DNA of 64,000 nucleotides, from the NCBI GenBank assembly GCA_963790405.1, contig CAWBOJ010000005.1, positions 248,001 to 312,000 on the forward strand, given 5' to 3'. Under the pieces are notes generated by a model. That model was not told where the DNA came from. It saw only the letters and a list, made by a program, of their open reading frames with translations, and ran no database searches. Below are positions 48,950 through 58,117 of this stretch, piece by piece (position 1 is the stretch's first letter; each line of letters opens with the position of its first letter). The stretch comes from JBGSMX01 sp963790405 (GTDB taxonomy: Bacteria; Actinomycetota; Coriobacteriia; Anaerosomatales; JAGXFU01). The position numbers and the translations under genes are program-made.

Positions 48950-50152
48950 GTGAACCTTTCATCCGAAGATGTCACGCGCGATCGTCTTGCCCGGGTCGGC
49001 ATCGGTGCCTGGACGATTGTCGGTGTCGTCATCGTCGGTTGGGGAGTGTTGTGGCTTCTCGGCCGCATCTCCTCGGCGCTCGTTCCGTTCATCATGGCCG
49101 GAATTGTGGTTCTGCTGCTTCGCACGCCCGTTGCGCGTCTGCGGCGGCGAGGGATGTCCCGTGCCGCGGCCGTTGCGGTGTGCTATCTGGTCGGCATCGG
49201 TGTTCTGACGATTCTCGGTTCGTTCGTGTTCCCGGCGGTTGGCGCGCAGATCGCCGAGTTCCTCGACAAGTTCCCGACCTACTACGCCAGCGCCCAGGAC
49301 TTCTGGGTGCAGATGCAGAACCAGTTCTCGGCGATTGTGATACCCACCTGGGCGGAGCAGGCGATCACCGATGTGAGCGCATCGATTACCGCTCAGTTCA
49401 GCGTGTGGAGCAAGAGTCTTGCCTCTGGAGTCGTGACCGCCGGCGGTGCTGCGGCATCGTTCGTATTCAACATCGTGTTCGCGCTCGTCATCGCGTTTTG
49501 GGCACTGAAAGATCTTCCCGCCATGCGCGAGGAACTCATCGGCCTGTTCGGTGAGCGTCGTCGTGCCGAGGTCGAGATGATCGTTGCGACCGTCCTGCGC
49601 GTGCTGGGAGGCTACATTCGCGGACAGGGGATCATTTCGCTTGTGACCGGCTTGCTCACTACCATCGGCCTTGCGGTGCTCGGAGTCCCGTATGCTCTGG
49701 TTCTCGGACTCATCACCGGCGTGCTCAACGTCATCCCTTACGTCGGAGCCGTCGTGGCCGGGCTCATCGCGGCGATCGTCGGGGCGTTCCAGGGTCCCTG
49801 GGTCGCGCTGGCGGCGATCGGGGTTGCTGTTGCGGCGCAGCAGGTGACGGACCTGTTCATCACGCCGAGGGTCATGTCCGAGCAAGTCGACCTCCACCCC
49901 GTGCTCGTGATATTCTCCCTGCTTGTCGGCGGCAGCCTGATGGGTTTCTGGGGGCTGATCGTGGCCATCCCGATCGCCGCCATTGTGAAGGGTCTGTTCG
50001 TGTACTACTTCGAGAAGCACACACAGCGTGCGCTCGGCAGCGAGCAAGGTGCGTTGTTCCGCAAGAAGCCGCTGCCGTATGCCGGCGAGTGCCCGCCATG
50101 CGATGCGCCCGCCACAGATTCCGATGACCGACATGCCGAGGAGAGTGACTGA
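48950..50152 (+). CDS. AI-2E family (PerM/YtvI-type) membrane transporter
   Basis: 400 residues with about eight transmembrane helices and the AI-2E_transport features: LVPFIMAGIVVLLLRTPVARLRRRGMSRAAAV, a central amphipathic region (residues about 95-170), GYIRGQGIISLVTGLLTTIGLAVLGVPYAL, then GVLNVIPYVGAVVAG, and QVTDLFITPRVMSEQVDLHPVL. Known members include exporters and Na+/H+ antiporters; the substrate here is unknown. GTG 48950 starts four bases after sigB, and the stop abuts alaS, so one operon is likely. Confidence 0.88.
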   Translation: MNLSSEDVTRDRLARVGIGAWTIVGVVIVGWGVLWLLGRISSALVPFIMAGIVVLLLRTPVARLRRRGMSRAAAVAVCYLVGIGVLTILGSFVFPAVGAQIAEFLDKFPTYYASAQDFWVQMQNQFSAIVIPTWAEQAITDVSASITAQFSVWSKSLASGVVTAGGAAASFVFNIVFALVIAFWALKDLPAMREELIGLFGERRRAEVEMIVATVLRVLGGYIRGQGIISLVTGLLTTIGLAVLGVPYALVLGLITGVLNVIPYVGAVVAGLIAAIVGAFQGPWVALAAIGVAVAAQQVTDLFITPRVMSEQVDLHPVLVIFSLLVGGSLMGFWGLIVAIPIAAIVKGLFVYYFEKHTQRALGSEQGALFRKKPLPYAGECPPCDAPATDSDDRHAEESD

Positions 50153-52783
50153 GTGAAGTCCGCCGAAATCAGAGAGAGTTTCCTCTCCTATTTTGAGAGC
50201 AAGGGCTGTAGGCGGCAGCCGAGCTCGTCACTCATACCCGATGACCCTTCGCTCCTGCTTACGACTGCGGGCATGGTCCAGTTCAAGCCGGTGTTCCTCG
50301 GCGCGAAGGATCTTGGATTCACCCGGGCCACGACGGTGCAGAAGTGCGTGCGCACCACCGACATCGACATCATCGGTACGACCGGCCGGCACCACAGTTT
50401 CTTCGAGATGCTCGGCAACTTCAGCTTCGGCGACTACTTCAAGAGCGAGGCGTGTGCGTGGGCCTACGAGTACTCGGTCGACGTACTCGGGCTCGACCCC
50501 GATCGCATCTGGTACACGATCTTCGATGACGACGATGAGGCCGAGAAGGTCTGGCGCGACGAGGTCGGGATTCCCGCCGAGCGCATCGTACGCATGGGCG
50601 CCAAGGACAACTTCTGGTCAGCCGGACCGACCGGACCGTGCGGCCCGTGCTCGGAGCTCTACTACGATCAGGGCTCTGAGCTTGGGTGCGACTCACCGGA
50701 CTGCGGCCCGGGGTGCGACTGCGATCGCTACGTCGAGTACTGGAACCTGGTGTTCATGCAGTACGACCGCCAGGAGGATGGATCGCTTGAGCCGCTTCCC
50801 AACAGAAACATCGACACCGGGATGGGCCTGGAGCGTCTGGCGGCGATCCTGCAAGGCGTGCACTCGAATTTCGAGACGGACATCCTGCGCACGATCATGA
50901 CCGAAGCCGAGGCACTCACGGGTGTCTCGTACGGCGTTTCCGAGCGAAGCGACACGAGTCTGCGTATCTTGGCCGACCACGCGCGAGCGATCGTGTTCAT
51001 GATCTCGGACGGTATCCTGCCCTCCAACGAGGGGCGCGGCTACGTGCTGCGTCGCATCCTGCGTCGAGCGGTGCGTCATGCGCGATTGCTCGGCAGGGAA
51101 GAGCCGTTCCTCACGCGACTCGTCGACGTCGTCGTCGCGGAAATGGGCGACGCGTACTCCGAGATCGTGGAGCATCACGAACTCGTCAGAAGGATCGTGG
51201 ATGCCGAGGAGCAGCGTTTCAGCACGACGCTGCGACAGGGTCTCGCATTCCTGGACGAGGAGATCGCCACACTGCGCGAGACGAACTCGACTGTTCTGGA
51301 CGGGGCGAAGGCGTTTGCGCTGCACGACACCTACGGGTTCCCGATCGAGCTCACTGGCGAGATCTTGGCCGAAGCCGATCTCGCCTTGGATGCCGAAGGG
51401 TTCGAGCGCGAGATGGATGCTCAACGTCAGCGTGCCCGCGCGGCCGTGAAAGACGACTCGTGGACCGGCTATGACGGAGCGTATGCACAGATCGGTTCCG
51501 CAGCGGGGCCGATTGAGTTCGTAGGCTATGAGCGTGATGCATCCGACGCAACTATCGTGGGCATCGTTTGCGACGGAGAGCGGGTTGAAGCGCTCGAAAC
51601 AGGGCAAAGCGCGGACGTCGTTTTGAATCGCACACCCTTCTATGGCGAGCAGGGCGGCCAGGTGGGCGACACGGGTACGATTGCGTCGGCGGGCGGCGCT
51701 GTGTTTCGTGTCGAGGATGCTGTGATTCCGCAGTCTGGACTCGTCGTCCATCGTGGGGTATTGGAGGCCGGGTCGCTTGTCTTGGGCGAGAGCGTGACAG
51801 CAACCATCGATGTCATGCGTCGCGAGAGAATCCGTCGCAACCACACTGCTACGCACCTTCTTCATTGGGCTTTGCGGCTCGTTCTAGGCGAGCATGTGAA
51901 ACAGTCCGGCTCTCATGTGGCGCCGAATCGGATGCGGTTCGACTTCACTCACTTCGAGGCTCCCACTGCCGAGCAGCTCGCCAAAGTCGAGCGGATGGTC
52001 AACGTGAAGATCATGGAAGACCATCCGGTTCGGGCGTACGAGACTTCGCTGTCGTCGGCACGAGAGGCCGGCGTGACGGCGCTCTTCGGCGAGAAGTACG
52101 GCGACTTCGTGCGCGTGCTCGAGGTCGGCAACTTCAGCAAAGAGCTGTGCGGTGGAACCCACGTCTCCCGAACTACCGAGATAGGGTTGCTGAAGATCGT
52201 GAGCGAGGGGAGCGTCGGAGCCAACGCGCGGCGGATCGAGGCCGTGACGTCGTTCGATGCGCTTGAGTATGTTGCGCGCGAGGAAGCCGAGCTCGTCGAG
52301 ACAGCGGAGATCCTCAAGATCCAGCGCTTCGAGGTGTCCGAGCGTGTCGGGACATTGGCTCGGAAGTTCAGGGAGCTCGAATCGACAGCCGAAAAGACGA
52401 AAGCGGCCCTCTCGGAGACGAGCATCGTCGAGGTGCTCGAGGGTGTTGTCGATGCTGGATATCCGCTTCTGGTGATGCAGATTCCGAACATGAACGCCAA
52501 CGGGTTGCGCGGCATCTCTGACATCCTGCGCGCCCGTATGGGTGGGGGTGCGGTCGTGCTCGGCACGGTGGATCCTGATAGCGGCAAGCCGTTGCTGCTT
52601 GCGGCAGGAAGTGACGAGGCCGTGGCGGCCGGCTTCAACGCGGGTGCGCTCATCAAGGCAATAGCGCCCAAGGTTGGCGGCGGAGGGGGCGGCAAGCCTT
52701 CGATGGCTCAAGCCGGAGGTAGCGATGCAGCCGGTCTCGCCGAAGCGCTTGCGCAGGCGCGTTCCACACTCGGCGTGGGTTAA
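50153..52783 (+). CDS. alaS: Alanyl-tRNA synthetase
   Basis: 876 residues, complete domain set: class II catalytic core (EIRESFLSYFESKGCRRQPSSSLIP, VQKCVRTTDIDIIG, TGRHHSFFEMLGNFSFGDYFK, GLERLAAILQG), editing domain with the zinc motifs HTATHLLHWAL and CGGTHVSRT, and a C-Ala domain ending GGGGGGKPSMAQAGG. GTG start directly after the AI-2E stop. alaS-ruvX-mltG is a conserved order. Confidence 0.97.
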   Translation: MKSAEIRESFLSYFESKGCRRQPSSSLIPDDPSLLLTTAGMVQFKPVFLGAKDLGFTRATTVQKCVRTTDIDIIGTTGRHHSFFEMLGNFSFGDYFKSEACAWAYEYSVDVLGLDPDRIWYTIFDDDDEAEKVWRDEVGIPAERIVRMGAKDNFWSAGPTGPCGPCSELYYDQGSELGCDSPDCGPGCDCDRYVEYWNLVFMQYDRQEDGSLEPLPNRNIDTGMGLERLAAILQGVHSNFETDILRTIMTEAEALTGVSYGVSERSDTSLRILADHARAIVFMISDGILPSNEGRGYVLRRILRRAVRHARLLGREEPFLTRLVDVVVAEMGDAYSEIVEHHELVRRIVDAEEQRFSTTLRQGLAFLDEEIATLRETNSTVLDGAKAFALHDTYGFPIELTGEILAEADLALDAEGFEREMDAQRQRARAAVKDDSWTGYDGAYAQIGSAAGPIEFVGYERDASDATIVGIVCDGERVEALETGQSADVVLNRTPFYGEQGGQVGDTGTIASAGGAVFRVEDAVIPQSGLVVHRGVLEAGSLVLGESVTATIDVMRRERIRRNHTATHLLHWALRLVLGEHVKQSGSHVAPNRMRFDFTHFEAPTAEQLAKVERMVNVKIMEDHPVRAYETSLSSAREAGVTALFGEKYGDFVRVLEVGNFSKELCGGTHVSRTTEIGLLKIVSEGSVGANARRIEAVTSFDALEYVAREEAELVETAEILKIQRFEVSERVGTLARKFRELESTAEKTKAALSETSIVEVLEGVVDAGYPLLVMQIPNMNANGLRGISDILRARMGGGAVVLGTVDPDSGKPLLLAAGSDEAVAAGFNAGALIKAIAPKVGGGGGGKPSMAQAGGSDAAGLAEALAQARSTLGVG

Positions 52784-52799
52784 GGAAGCGGTAGCGCAC

Positions 52800-53237
52800 G
52801 TGCGGGTGCTGTGCCTGGACATCGGCGAGAAGCGCGTAGGAGTCGCTGTTTCCGACCCGCAGGGCCGCGTTGCGACACCTCTCGTGGTGCTCGACGGTCC
52901 ACCCAGTGCCGACGTGCGCGGAATCAAGCGTCTAGCCGAGGACTACGAAGTCGCGGCGATACTGGTGGGACTGCCGCTCACGCTTGCGGGTGAGGAAGGC
53001 CCCCAGGCCGAACGGGTGAGGGCTGAGGCGGCTGCTGTCGCGTCGATGATGGGAGTGCCGGTGGTCTTCCAAGACGAGCGCCTGTCCTCGGCGGAAGCGA
53101 GCCGTGTGATGGCGGATTCGGGAATGAGCGAACGGCAAAGAAGAGGGTCAGTCGACATGGTTGCAGCCTCGATAATCCTGCAGTCGTACCTGGATGGTGG
53201 CGGTCTTGAGCGAGATGGGATCCGGCTCGATGGATGA
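52800..53237 (+). CDS. ruvX: YqgF/RuvX-family putative Holliday junction resolvase
   Basis: 145 residues with RNase H-like fold motifs: VLCLDIGEKRVGVAVSDP (first Asp), AAILVGLPLTLAGEEGPQAERV, VVFQDERLSSAEA and VDMVAASIILQSYLD (final Asp). The family matures 16S rRNA in E. coli and has been proposed as a resolvase. GTG 52800 has AAGGAAG upstream. It is followed by, and slightly overlaps, mltG. Confidence 0.92.
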   Translation: MRVLCLDIGEKRVGVAVSDPQGRVATPLVVLDGPPSADVRGIKRLAEDYEVAAILVGLPLTLAGEEGPQAERVRAEAAAVASMMGVPVVFQDERLSSAEASRVMADSGMSERQRRGSVDMVAASIILQSYLDGGGLERDGIRLDG

Positions 53238-54318
53238 GGTGACACTGCCGCCACGGCGGCGAAGGCGCGTGCGCCGCAAGCATCGGGTTCTCCGCACGTT
53301 CACTGCGATCGTCTCGATGCTGGTCGTCATTGCCGTGATTGTCGCGGCCGTGGGCTGGTGGCTGCTGTCTCGTCCGCAGGTCGATGTTGAAGTCGGCGTT
53401 CCGGTCGAGCTGGAGATCGCAAGCGGCTTGAGCAGCGCCGAAATCGGAGCGCAGCTCGCCGAGGCGGGCGTTGTGACCAATGCGAACATGTTCCGGCTGC
53501 AGCTTCGGCTTCAGAATGCCGGCTCGGATCTCAAGGCCGGAGTGTACGAGTTCCAGACCCGTATGTCGTACGACGACGTGATCGAGCGACTATCATTGGG
53601 GCCGGAGATCACGTACTTCAGCGTCACGATCCCAGAGGGATTCGTCCTCGAACAAATCGCCGAGCGCATGGAGGCACAGGCGGGTATACCCGCGACTGAA
53701 TTCCTCGCGCTTGCCAGACCAAACGGGCAGTCTCAGTTCCCGGAACGTCCATACCTCGCGCAGACGTACCAAGGCTCACTTGAGGGGTACCTGTTCCCCA
53801 AGACATACCGGATTCGTGAGGGAAGCACAGCGCGCGAAGTCATCGAGATGATGCTGGCTCAGTTCGAGCAGGAAATCGCTACGGTCGATTTGACACCTGC
53901 CGAGAACCGAGGAATGACTATGCACCAAGTCGTCACCTTGGCTTCCATGATCGAGCGCGAGGCGAAGGTGGCCGACGAGAGGGTGCTGGTCTCCTCGGTC
54001 ATCTACAACAGGCTGGACATAGGAATGCGTTTGGAGATCGATGCGACGATCGAATACGTGTTGCCAGGCAATCGCTTTCGCTTGAATAGCAACGATCTCA
54101 AGGTCGATACGCCGTACAATACCTACATGTATGAGGGTCTTCCGCCGGGCCCGATTGCGAATCCGGGTCTTGAAGCACTGAAGGCGGCGGTGAACCCTGC
54201 CGATACGGAGTACTTGTACTACGTGCTTACTTCGCAAGACGGCTCGCACACGTTTGCATCTACCTATGAGGAGTTCCAGCAGGCCAAGCAGCTGTCCAAG
54301 GAGGTGTTCGGTCAGTAG
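53230..54318 (+). CDS. mltG: Endolytic murein transglycosylase MltG
   Basis: About 362 residues: a basic cytoplasmic N-terminus (PPRRRRRVRRKHR), one transmembrane helix (about 23-45), a LysM-like part, then the YceG catalytic domain. Key motifs: TIPEGFVLEQIAERM, LEGYLFPKTYRI, the catalytic Glu in LASMIEREAKVADERVLVSSVIYNRL, and PYNTYMYEGLPPGPIANPG. It cuts nascent glycan strands and sets their length. The start is uncertain: ATG 53230 is chosen, ATG 53215 is possible; ruvX ends at 53237. Confidence 0.93.
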   Translation: MDEVTLPPRRRRRVRRKHRVLRTFTAIVSMLVVIAVIVAAVGWWLLSRPQVDVEVGVPVELEIASGLSSAEIGAQLAEAGVVTNANMFRLQLRLQNAGSDLKAGVYEFQTRMSYDDVIERLSLGPEITYFSVTIPEGFVLEQIAERMEAQAGIPATEFLALARPNGQSQFPERPYLAQTYQGSLEGYLFPKTYRIREGSTAREVIEMMLAQFEQEIATVDLTPAENRGMTMHQVVTLASMIEREAKVADERVLVSSVIYNRLDIGMRLEIDATIEYVLPGNRFRLNSNDLKVDTPYNTYMYEGLPPGPIANPGLEALKAAVNPADTEYLYYVLTSQDGSHTFASTYEEFQQAKQLSKEVFGQ

Positions 54319-54320
54319 CC

Positions 54321-55250
54321 ATGAGTGATTCGCATCCAGCTATCTTGATCAGTGACGCGCGAAAGACCTACGGCCGTTCGGGAGCCGAGGCCGTACGCGG
54401 AGTGGACCTGTGCGTTGAGGCGGGGACGGTTCACGGGCTTCTCGGACCCAATGGCGCAGGCAAGACGACGACTCTCAAGATGCTGCTCGGCCTTGTGCGC
54501 CCCACTGGAGGGGACTTCGAGATTCTCGGCGAACCAGCCGGTCCTGCGGTTCGCGGGAGTCTGGGCTTTCTGCCCGAACAACCGTACTTCTCGCCTCAGC
54601 TTACGGCTGCACAGGCGATGCGTCTCTACGGTCGCCTGTCGGGTGTTGATGACGGGGAGATTGCGGTGCGCACGAAGGCGCTGCTCGGTCGTGTCGGCCT
54701 TGAGGGCAAGGAGCGCACCGTGCTTGCGAAGTTCTCTCGCGGCATGTTGCAGCGGCTCGGCATAGCCCAGGCGTTGATAGGGGAGCCGCCGATCGTCGTT
54801 TTGGATGAGCCGGCATCAGGTCTCGATCCTGTCGGTCAGAGAGATATTCGAAACCTCATGCTTGAGCTGCGCGATTCGGGGACCACGGTGCTGCTCTCAT
54901 CGCACCAGCTTTCCGAAGTCGAGGCCGTGTGCGACCGGGTGAGCATCCTGAACCGTGGCAAGGTCGCCGCAGAGGGCGCGATTCACGAGTTGCTTGATGC
55001 GGGTGGGCAGACTTCCATTCGCGCACGCGGTGCCGACAAGCTGCCGGCAGTGCTTGAAGATGTCGTGTCGGATGTAGCTGTGTCCGGCGGCGTGTGGGTG
55101 TTCTCGGTCTCCACCGACAAGGTTCGTCCGGTTGTCGACTCCTTGGATGATGACGGCTGGACGATCATCTCGGTGACTCCGAAACGGGATTCACTGGAGG
55201 ACTACTTCACTCGATTGTTGGAGCAGACGGGGGAAGGTGAGGATCGATGA
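54321..55250 (+). CDS. ABC transporter ATP-binding protein (ABC-2 exporter type)
   Basis: 309 residues: Walker A GPNGAGKTTT, Q-loop region FLPEQPYFSPQLTA, signature FSRGMLQRLGIAQAL, Walker B IVVLDEPASGLDP, H-loop LLSSHQLSEVE, then a regulatory C-terminal domain of about 80 residues, as in NatA-type ATPases. It overlaps the permease start by four bases. The substrate is unknown. The pair lies between mltG and aroE, where many relatives have nothing. Confidence 0.9.
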   Translation: MSDSHPAILISDARKTYGRSGAEAVRGVDLCVEAGTVHGLLGPNGAGKTTTLKMLLGLVRPTGGDFEILGEPAGPAVRGSLGFLPEQPYFSPQLTAAQAMRLYGRLSGVDDGEIAVRTKALLGRVGLEGKERTVLAKFSRGMLQRLGIAQALIGEPPIVVLDEPASGLDPVGQRDIRNLMLELRDSGTTVLLSSHQLSEVEAVCDRVSILNRGKVAAEGAIHELLDAGGQTSIRARGADKLPAVLEDVVSDVAVSGGVWVFSVSTDKVRPVVDSLDDDGWTIISVTPKRDSLEDYFTRLLEQTGEGEDR

Positions 55251-55979
55251 TTCGCCGTGTCTACGCCATCGCAGCATCGGTCGTCGCCGATGCGCTCCGG
55301 CGCAAGGTGGTCTACGTCGTTCTCCTCTTCGGTGCGGTGATGGCTGCTGCGATACCGATGCTTCCGAGCTACGGGGTGGGTGTGGTCCAGGGAGTCTATC
55401 GCGAAGTCGCGCTGAGCCTCACCTACATCGCGGGGATGGCGGTCGTGTTGGCGCTCTCGGCCAATCGCATACCTGGTGAGGTAGAGCATCGCACCATCTA
55501 CAACGTCTTGTCGCGTTCGGTGCGCAGGTGGGAGTACGTGCTCGGCACGTGGCTCGGCATCGTGGCCACTATCGGCGGCGTCTTGGCGGCTTTCGGTGTC
55601 GTGGTCTTTGCATTCGGTCTGTTCGTCTATCACGTCCCGATGTGGCAGCTATGGCAAGGTATCGTAGCCGTGTGGCTCGAAGCATCGGTGATAGCTGCGT
55701 TCTGTATGGCGATTTCGGCCGTGTCCGGGCCTGTCGTCGTTGCGACTGCCGCGCTGGCGTTCCTCTTCATTGCCCACGTACGTTCGGGCATTCTGAGCTC
55801 CCGATCAGTTCGCTTGGAAGCTCTATCCGTCGCTCGATACCTTCAACATCATCAACCCGGTCTCCCACGGTTCAGGCGTGGGGGCTATGTACATGCTTGT
55901 CATGCTGCTCGTATTCACCGGATGGGCAGGCGCTTTGCTGGTTGTTGGCTCAGCCCTGTTCGAGCGGAGGGATCTGTAG
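55247..55979 (+). CDS. ABC-2 type transporter permease (one frameshift as read)
   Basis: About 243 residues after correction, six hydrophobic segments: VYAIAASVVADALRRKVVYVVLLFG, SLTYIAGMAVVLALSANRIPGEVEHRTIYNVLSR, then three central helices. Near 55820 the frame moves by +1 (extra G in GGAAGCTC), after which it continues LYPSLDTFNIINPVSHGSG, then AMYMLVMLLVFTGWAGALLVVGSALFERRDL to a TAG at 55977. It is the permease for the ATPase it overlaps. Confidence 0.8.
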
Positions 55980-55983
55980 CACC

Positions 55984-56673
55984 GTGAGTCGTCTTTCGAG
56001 AAGACCGCTTGTTCTGATGGTCGTCGTTGTCTTGCTGTTCTCGACGGTACTGGCGGGACAAGCGGTTGCTGACTCGATAGCGTTCGAAGATGCCCCGTTC
56101 ACCTCGACAGGGGACGCTGTCGGTCGTGCGGGTTTCGCCTATTTGGCTGGCCTGAGAACGTTTGCTGCGGCCGTTTTGTGGAATCGACTTGACCCGCAGT
56201 ATCACGAGTACTACAGCAACGTGGAGCTCAAAGACCAGATTCAGATGCTGCCTACTGCGAAGCTCGTGACCCTGCTCGACCCGCAGCTCCCGGAGCCGTA
56301 CTACGTCGCAGCCTGGGTTCTCGCGCGCCGTGGGGAGGTTGATGCAGGACTTGAACTGGCCGGCCTTGGCGTAGAGAACAACCCCCACTCAGGTCTTCTG
56401 CGGGTCAACAATGCGCAGATTCTGTGGCTGTACGGTGATATGGACAAGGCGGTTTCCGAGGCACGCGCCGCACTGGGTGATGACATGGTGTGGGACAGTC
56501 CGTTTGACCAACACGACGCGTATGTGACGGTTCGCGTAATCCTTGACGATCAGGGGTATGCCGATGAGGCGCAGGAGGTCGTGAGGCGCATCGAGGAGAT
56601 CGATGAGGTCCTTGGTGACGAGATGCCCGCAGGGACTCATGATCACGACGGAGACGGCGTTCCCGACCACTAG
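55984..56673 (+). CDS. Membrane-anchored tetratricopeptide-like protein
   Basis: 229 residues from GTG 55984, five bases after the permease. An N-terminal anchor or signal (LVLMVVVVLLFSTVLAGQAVA) is followed by an extracytoplasmic helical region with TPR character: PEPYYVAAWVLARRGEVDAGLELAGLGVENNPHSGLLRVNNAQILW, then GDMDKAVSEARAALGDD. The tail HDHDGDGVPDH is rich in Asp/His and could bind metal. The context suggests an accessory subunit of the ABC exporter. Confidence 0.65.
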   Translation: MSRLSRRPLVLMVVVVLLFSTVLAGQAVADSIAFEDAPFTSTGDAVGRAGFAYLAGLRTFAAAVLWNRLDPQYHEYYSNVELKDQIQMLPTAKLVTLLDPQLPEPYYVAAWVLARRGEVDAGLELAGLGVENNPHSGLLRVNNAQILWLYGDMDKAVSEARAALGDDMVWDSPFDQHDAYVTVRVILDDQGYADEAQEVVRRIEEIDEVLGDEMPAGTHDHDGDGVPDH

Positions 56674-56680
56674 GTGGCAC

Positions 56681-57175
56681 ATGGCCTTTCTCGAACCGGA
56701 TCTCTACCATACCGGCGTTCACTCGATCGACCTCGATGCGTTGCAGGCGATCGGCATCGACACGTTGCTTGTCGACCTCGACAACACTCTGCTCCCTCGG
56801 GATACGAATGAAGTACCCGAGGACCTGCGCGTCTGGGCAATCGGACTTCGCACACGAGGATTCCGCGTGTGCCTCGTCTCGAATAACTGGCATGAGCGCG
56901 TGAAAGCCGTGGCAGACGAGCTGGGTTTCGAACTCGTGGCAAAGGCAGTGAAACCGCTTCCGTTTGCGTTTCTCGCTGCCCTTCGGAAGTTGGGGTCCTC
57001 GCGCGACCGTGCTGCCGTTGTCGGCGATCAGCTCTTCACCGACGTGCTCGGCGGCAAGGGGCTCGGCATGAAGACCGTGCTTGTCGTGCCGCTCACCCAA
57101 AGCGACCTGCCGCATACCCTCGTACTGCGCAAACTGGAGGGACTTGTGTTGGCGGGTCGTCGTCCGCTGCCTTAG
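56681..57175 (+). CDS. yqeG: YqeG-family HAD phosphatase (IIIA)
   Basis: 164 residues with HAD motifs: DLDNTLLPRDTNEVPEDL (nucleophile Asp; motif I), VSNNWHERV (motif II), the Lys in AKAVKPLP and VGDQLFTDVLGGKGLGMKTVLV (motif III). YqeG proteins are phosphatidylglycerophosphatase-like in some lineages. ATG 56681 lies seven bases after the previous stop; aroE follows 24 bases later, a frequent neighbour in Firmicutes. Confidence 0.88.
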   Translation: MAFLEPDLYHTGVHSIDLDALQAIGIDTLLVDLDNTLLPRDTNEVPEDLRVWAIGLRTRGFRVCLVSNNWHERVKAVADELGFELVAKAVKPLPFAFLAALRKLGSSRDRAAVVGDQLFTDVLGGKGLGMKTVLVVPLTQSDLPHTLVLRKLEGLVLAGRRPLP

Positions 57176-57199
57176 ACTTGGGCAGACGGTAAGGTCTAG

Positions 57200-58117
57200 A
57201 TGAGCGGAGCCCACGTGACCTCGCGTATCAACGGTCGCACCAAACTTGCAGGGATTGTCGGGCAACCACTCGACCACACGCTATCTCCGGCGATGCACAA
57301 CGCGGCGTATCGATCTCTGGAACTCGACTGGGTGTATCTGCCGTTTCCGATCAAAGACGATACGGATCTCATGCGGTTCCTCGGAGCAGCACGCGTGCTG
57401 CCTTTCGTTGGTTTCAACATCACCATGCCGTTCAAGCAGAGCATGCTTTCCATGTGCGATGAAGTCGCGATGATGGCGAAGATGGCCGGGGCGGTGAACG
57501 CCGTGCATGTCGTCGACGGTCGCTTCATCGGCTACAACACGGACGGCCGAGGACTGCTCGAGGCACTTGAGGAAGAAGCTGAGTTCACGCCAGAGGCGAA
57601 GAACGTGACTATCGTCGGGGCCGGTGGCGCCGCGGGTGCGGCGGCGGTTGCGTTCATAGTCGGCAAAGCGTCGCGCCTTACCATCGCCAACCGCTCTCTG
57701 GACAAGGCCGAGGAACTCGCCGAGCGGCTGATTCCTCACGCCCGGAAGACGGAGATCGTGACTGTGGAGATGTCGCAGGCCTCTCAGGTTGTGAAGGATG
57801 CGGATTTGGTGGTCAACGCCACACCTGTGGGGATGCATCCGGGCGACCCAAGCCCGATACCCGCCGAATGGCTTCGCGCGGATCAAATCGTGTGCGACAT
57901 GATCTATCGCCCGGTCGTCACGCCACTCGTGCTGGCAGCTCGCGAGAAGGGCGCAAAGGCCATCAACGGCCTCGGCATGCTTGTAGCGCAGGGAGCCATC
58001 TCGATCGACATCTGGAGCGACTCCGCTCAGATTACTACCCCCCGCGACGTAATGTTGCAGGCTGCGACCGAAGAAATGGGACGGCTGCGCTATCCAGACG
58101 CGGGGTCGGACTCGTGA
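57200..58117 (+). CDS. aroE: Shikimate dehydrogenase
   Basis: 305 residues; reduces 3-dehydroshikimate with NADPH in aromatic amino-acid synthesis. Seen: GIVGQPLDHTLSPAMHNAAY, NITMPFKQSML (catalytic Lys), MAGAVNAVHVVDGRFIGYNTDGRGL (catalytic Asp), Rossmann IVGAGGAAGAAAVA and INGLGMLVAQGAISIDIW. Slightly longer than average through a short N-terminal extension; ATG 57200 is accepted. The stop overlaps the pilB start by four bases. Confidence 0.95.
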   Translation: MSGAHVTSRINGRTKLAGIVGQPLDHTLSPAMHNAAYRSLELDWVYLPFPIKDDTDLMRFLGAARVLPFVGFNITMPFKQSMLSMCDEVAMMAKMAGAVNAVHVVDGRFIGYNTDGRGLLEALEEEAEFTPEAKNVTIVGAGGAAGAAAVAFIVGKASRLTIANRSLDKAEELAERLIPHARKTEIVTVEMSQASQVVKDADLVVNATPVGMHPGDPSPIPAEWLRADQIVCDMIYRPVVTPLVLAAREKGAKAINGLGMLVAQGAISIDIWSDSAQITTPRDVMLQAATEEMGRLRYPDAGSDS

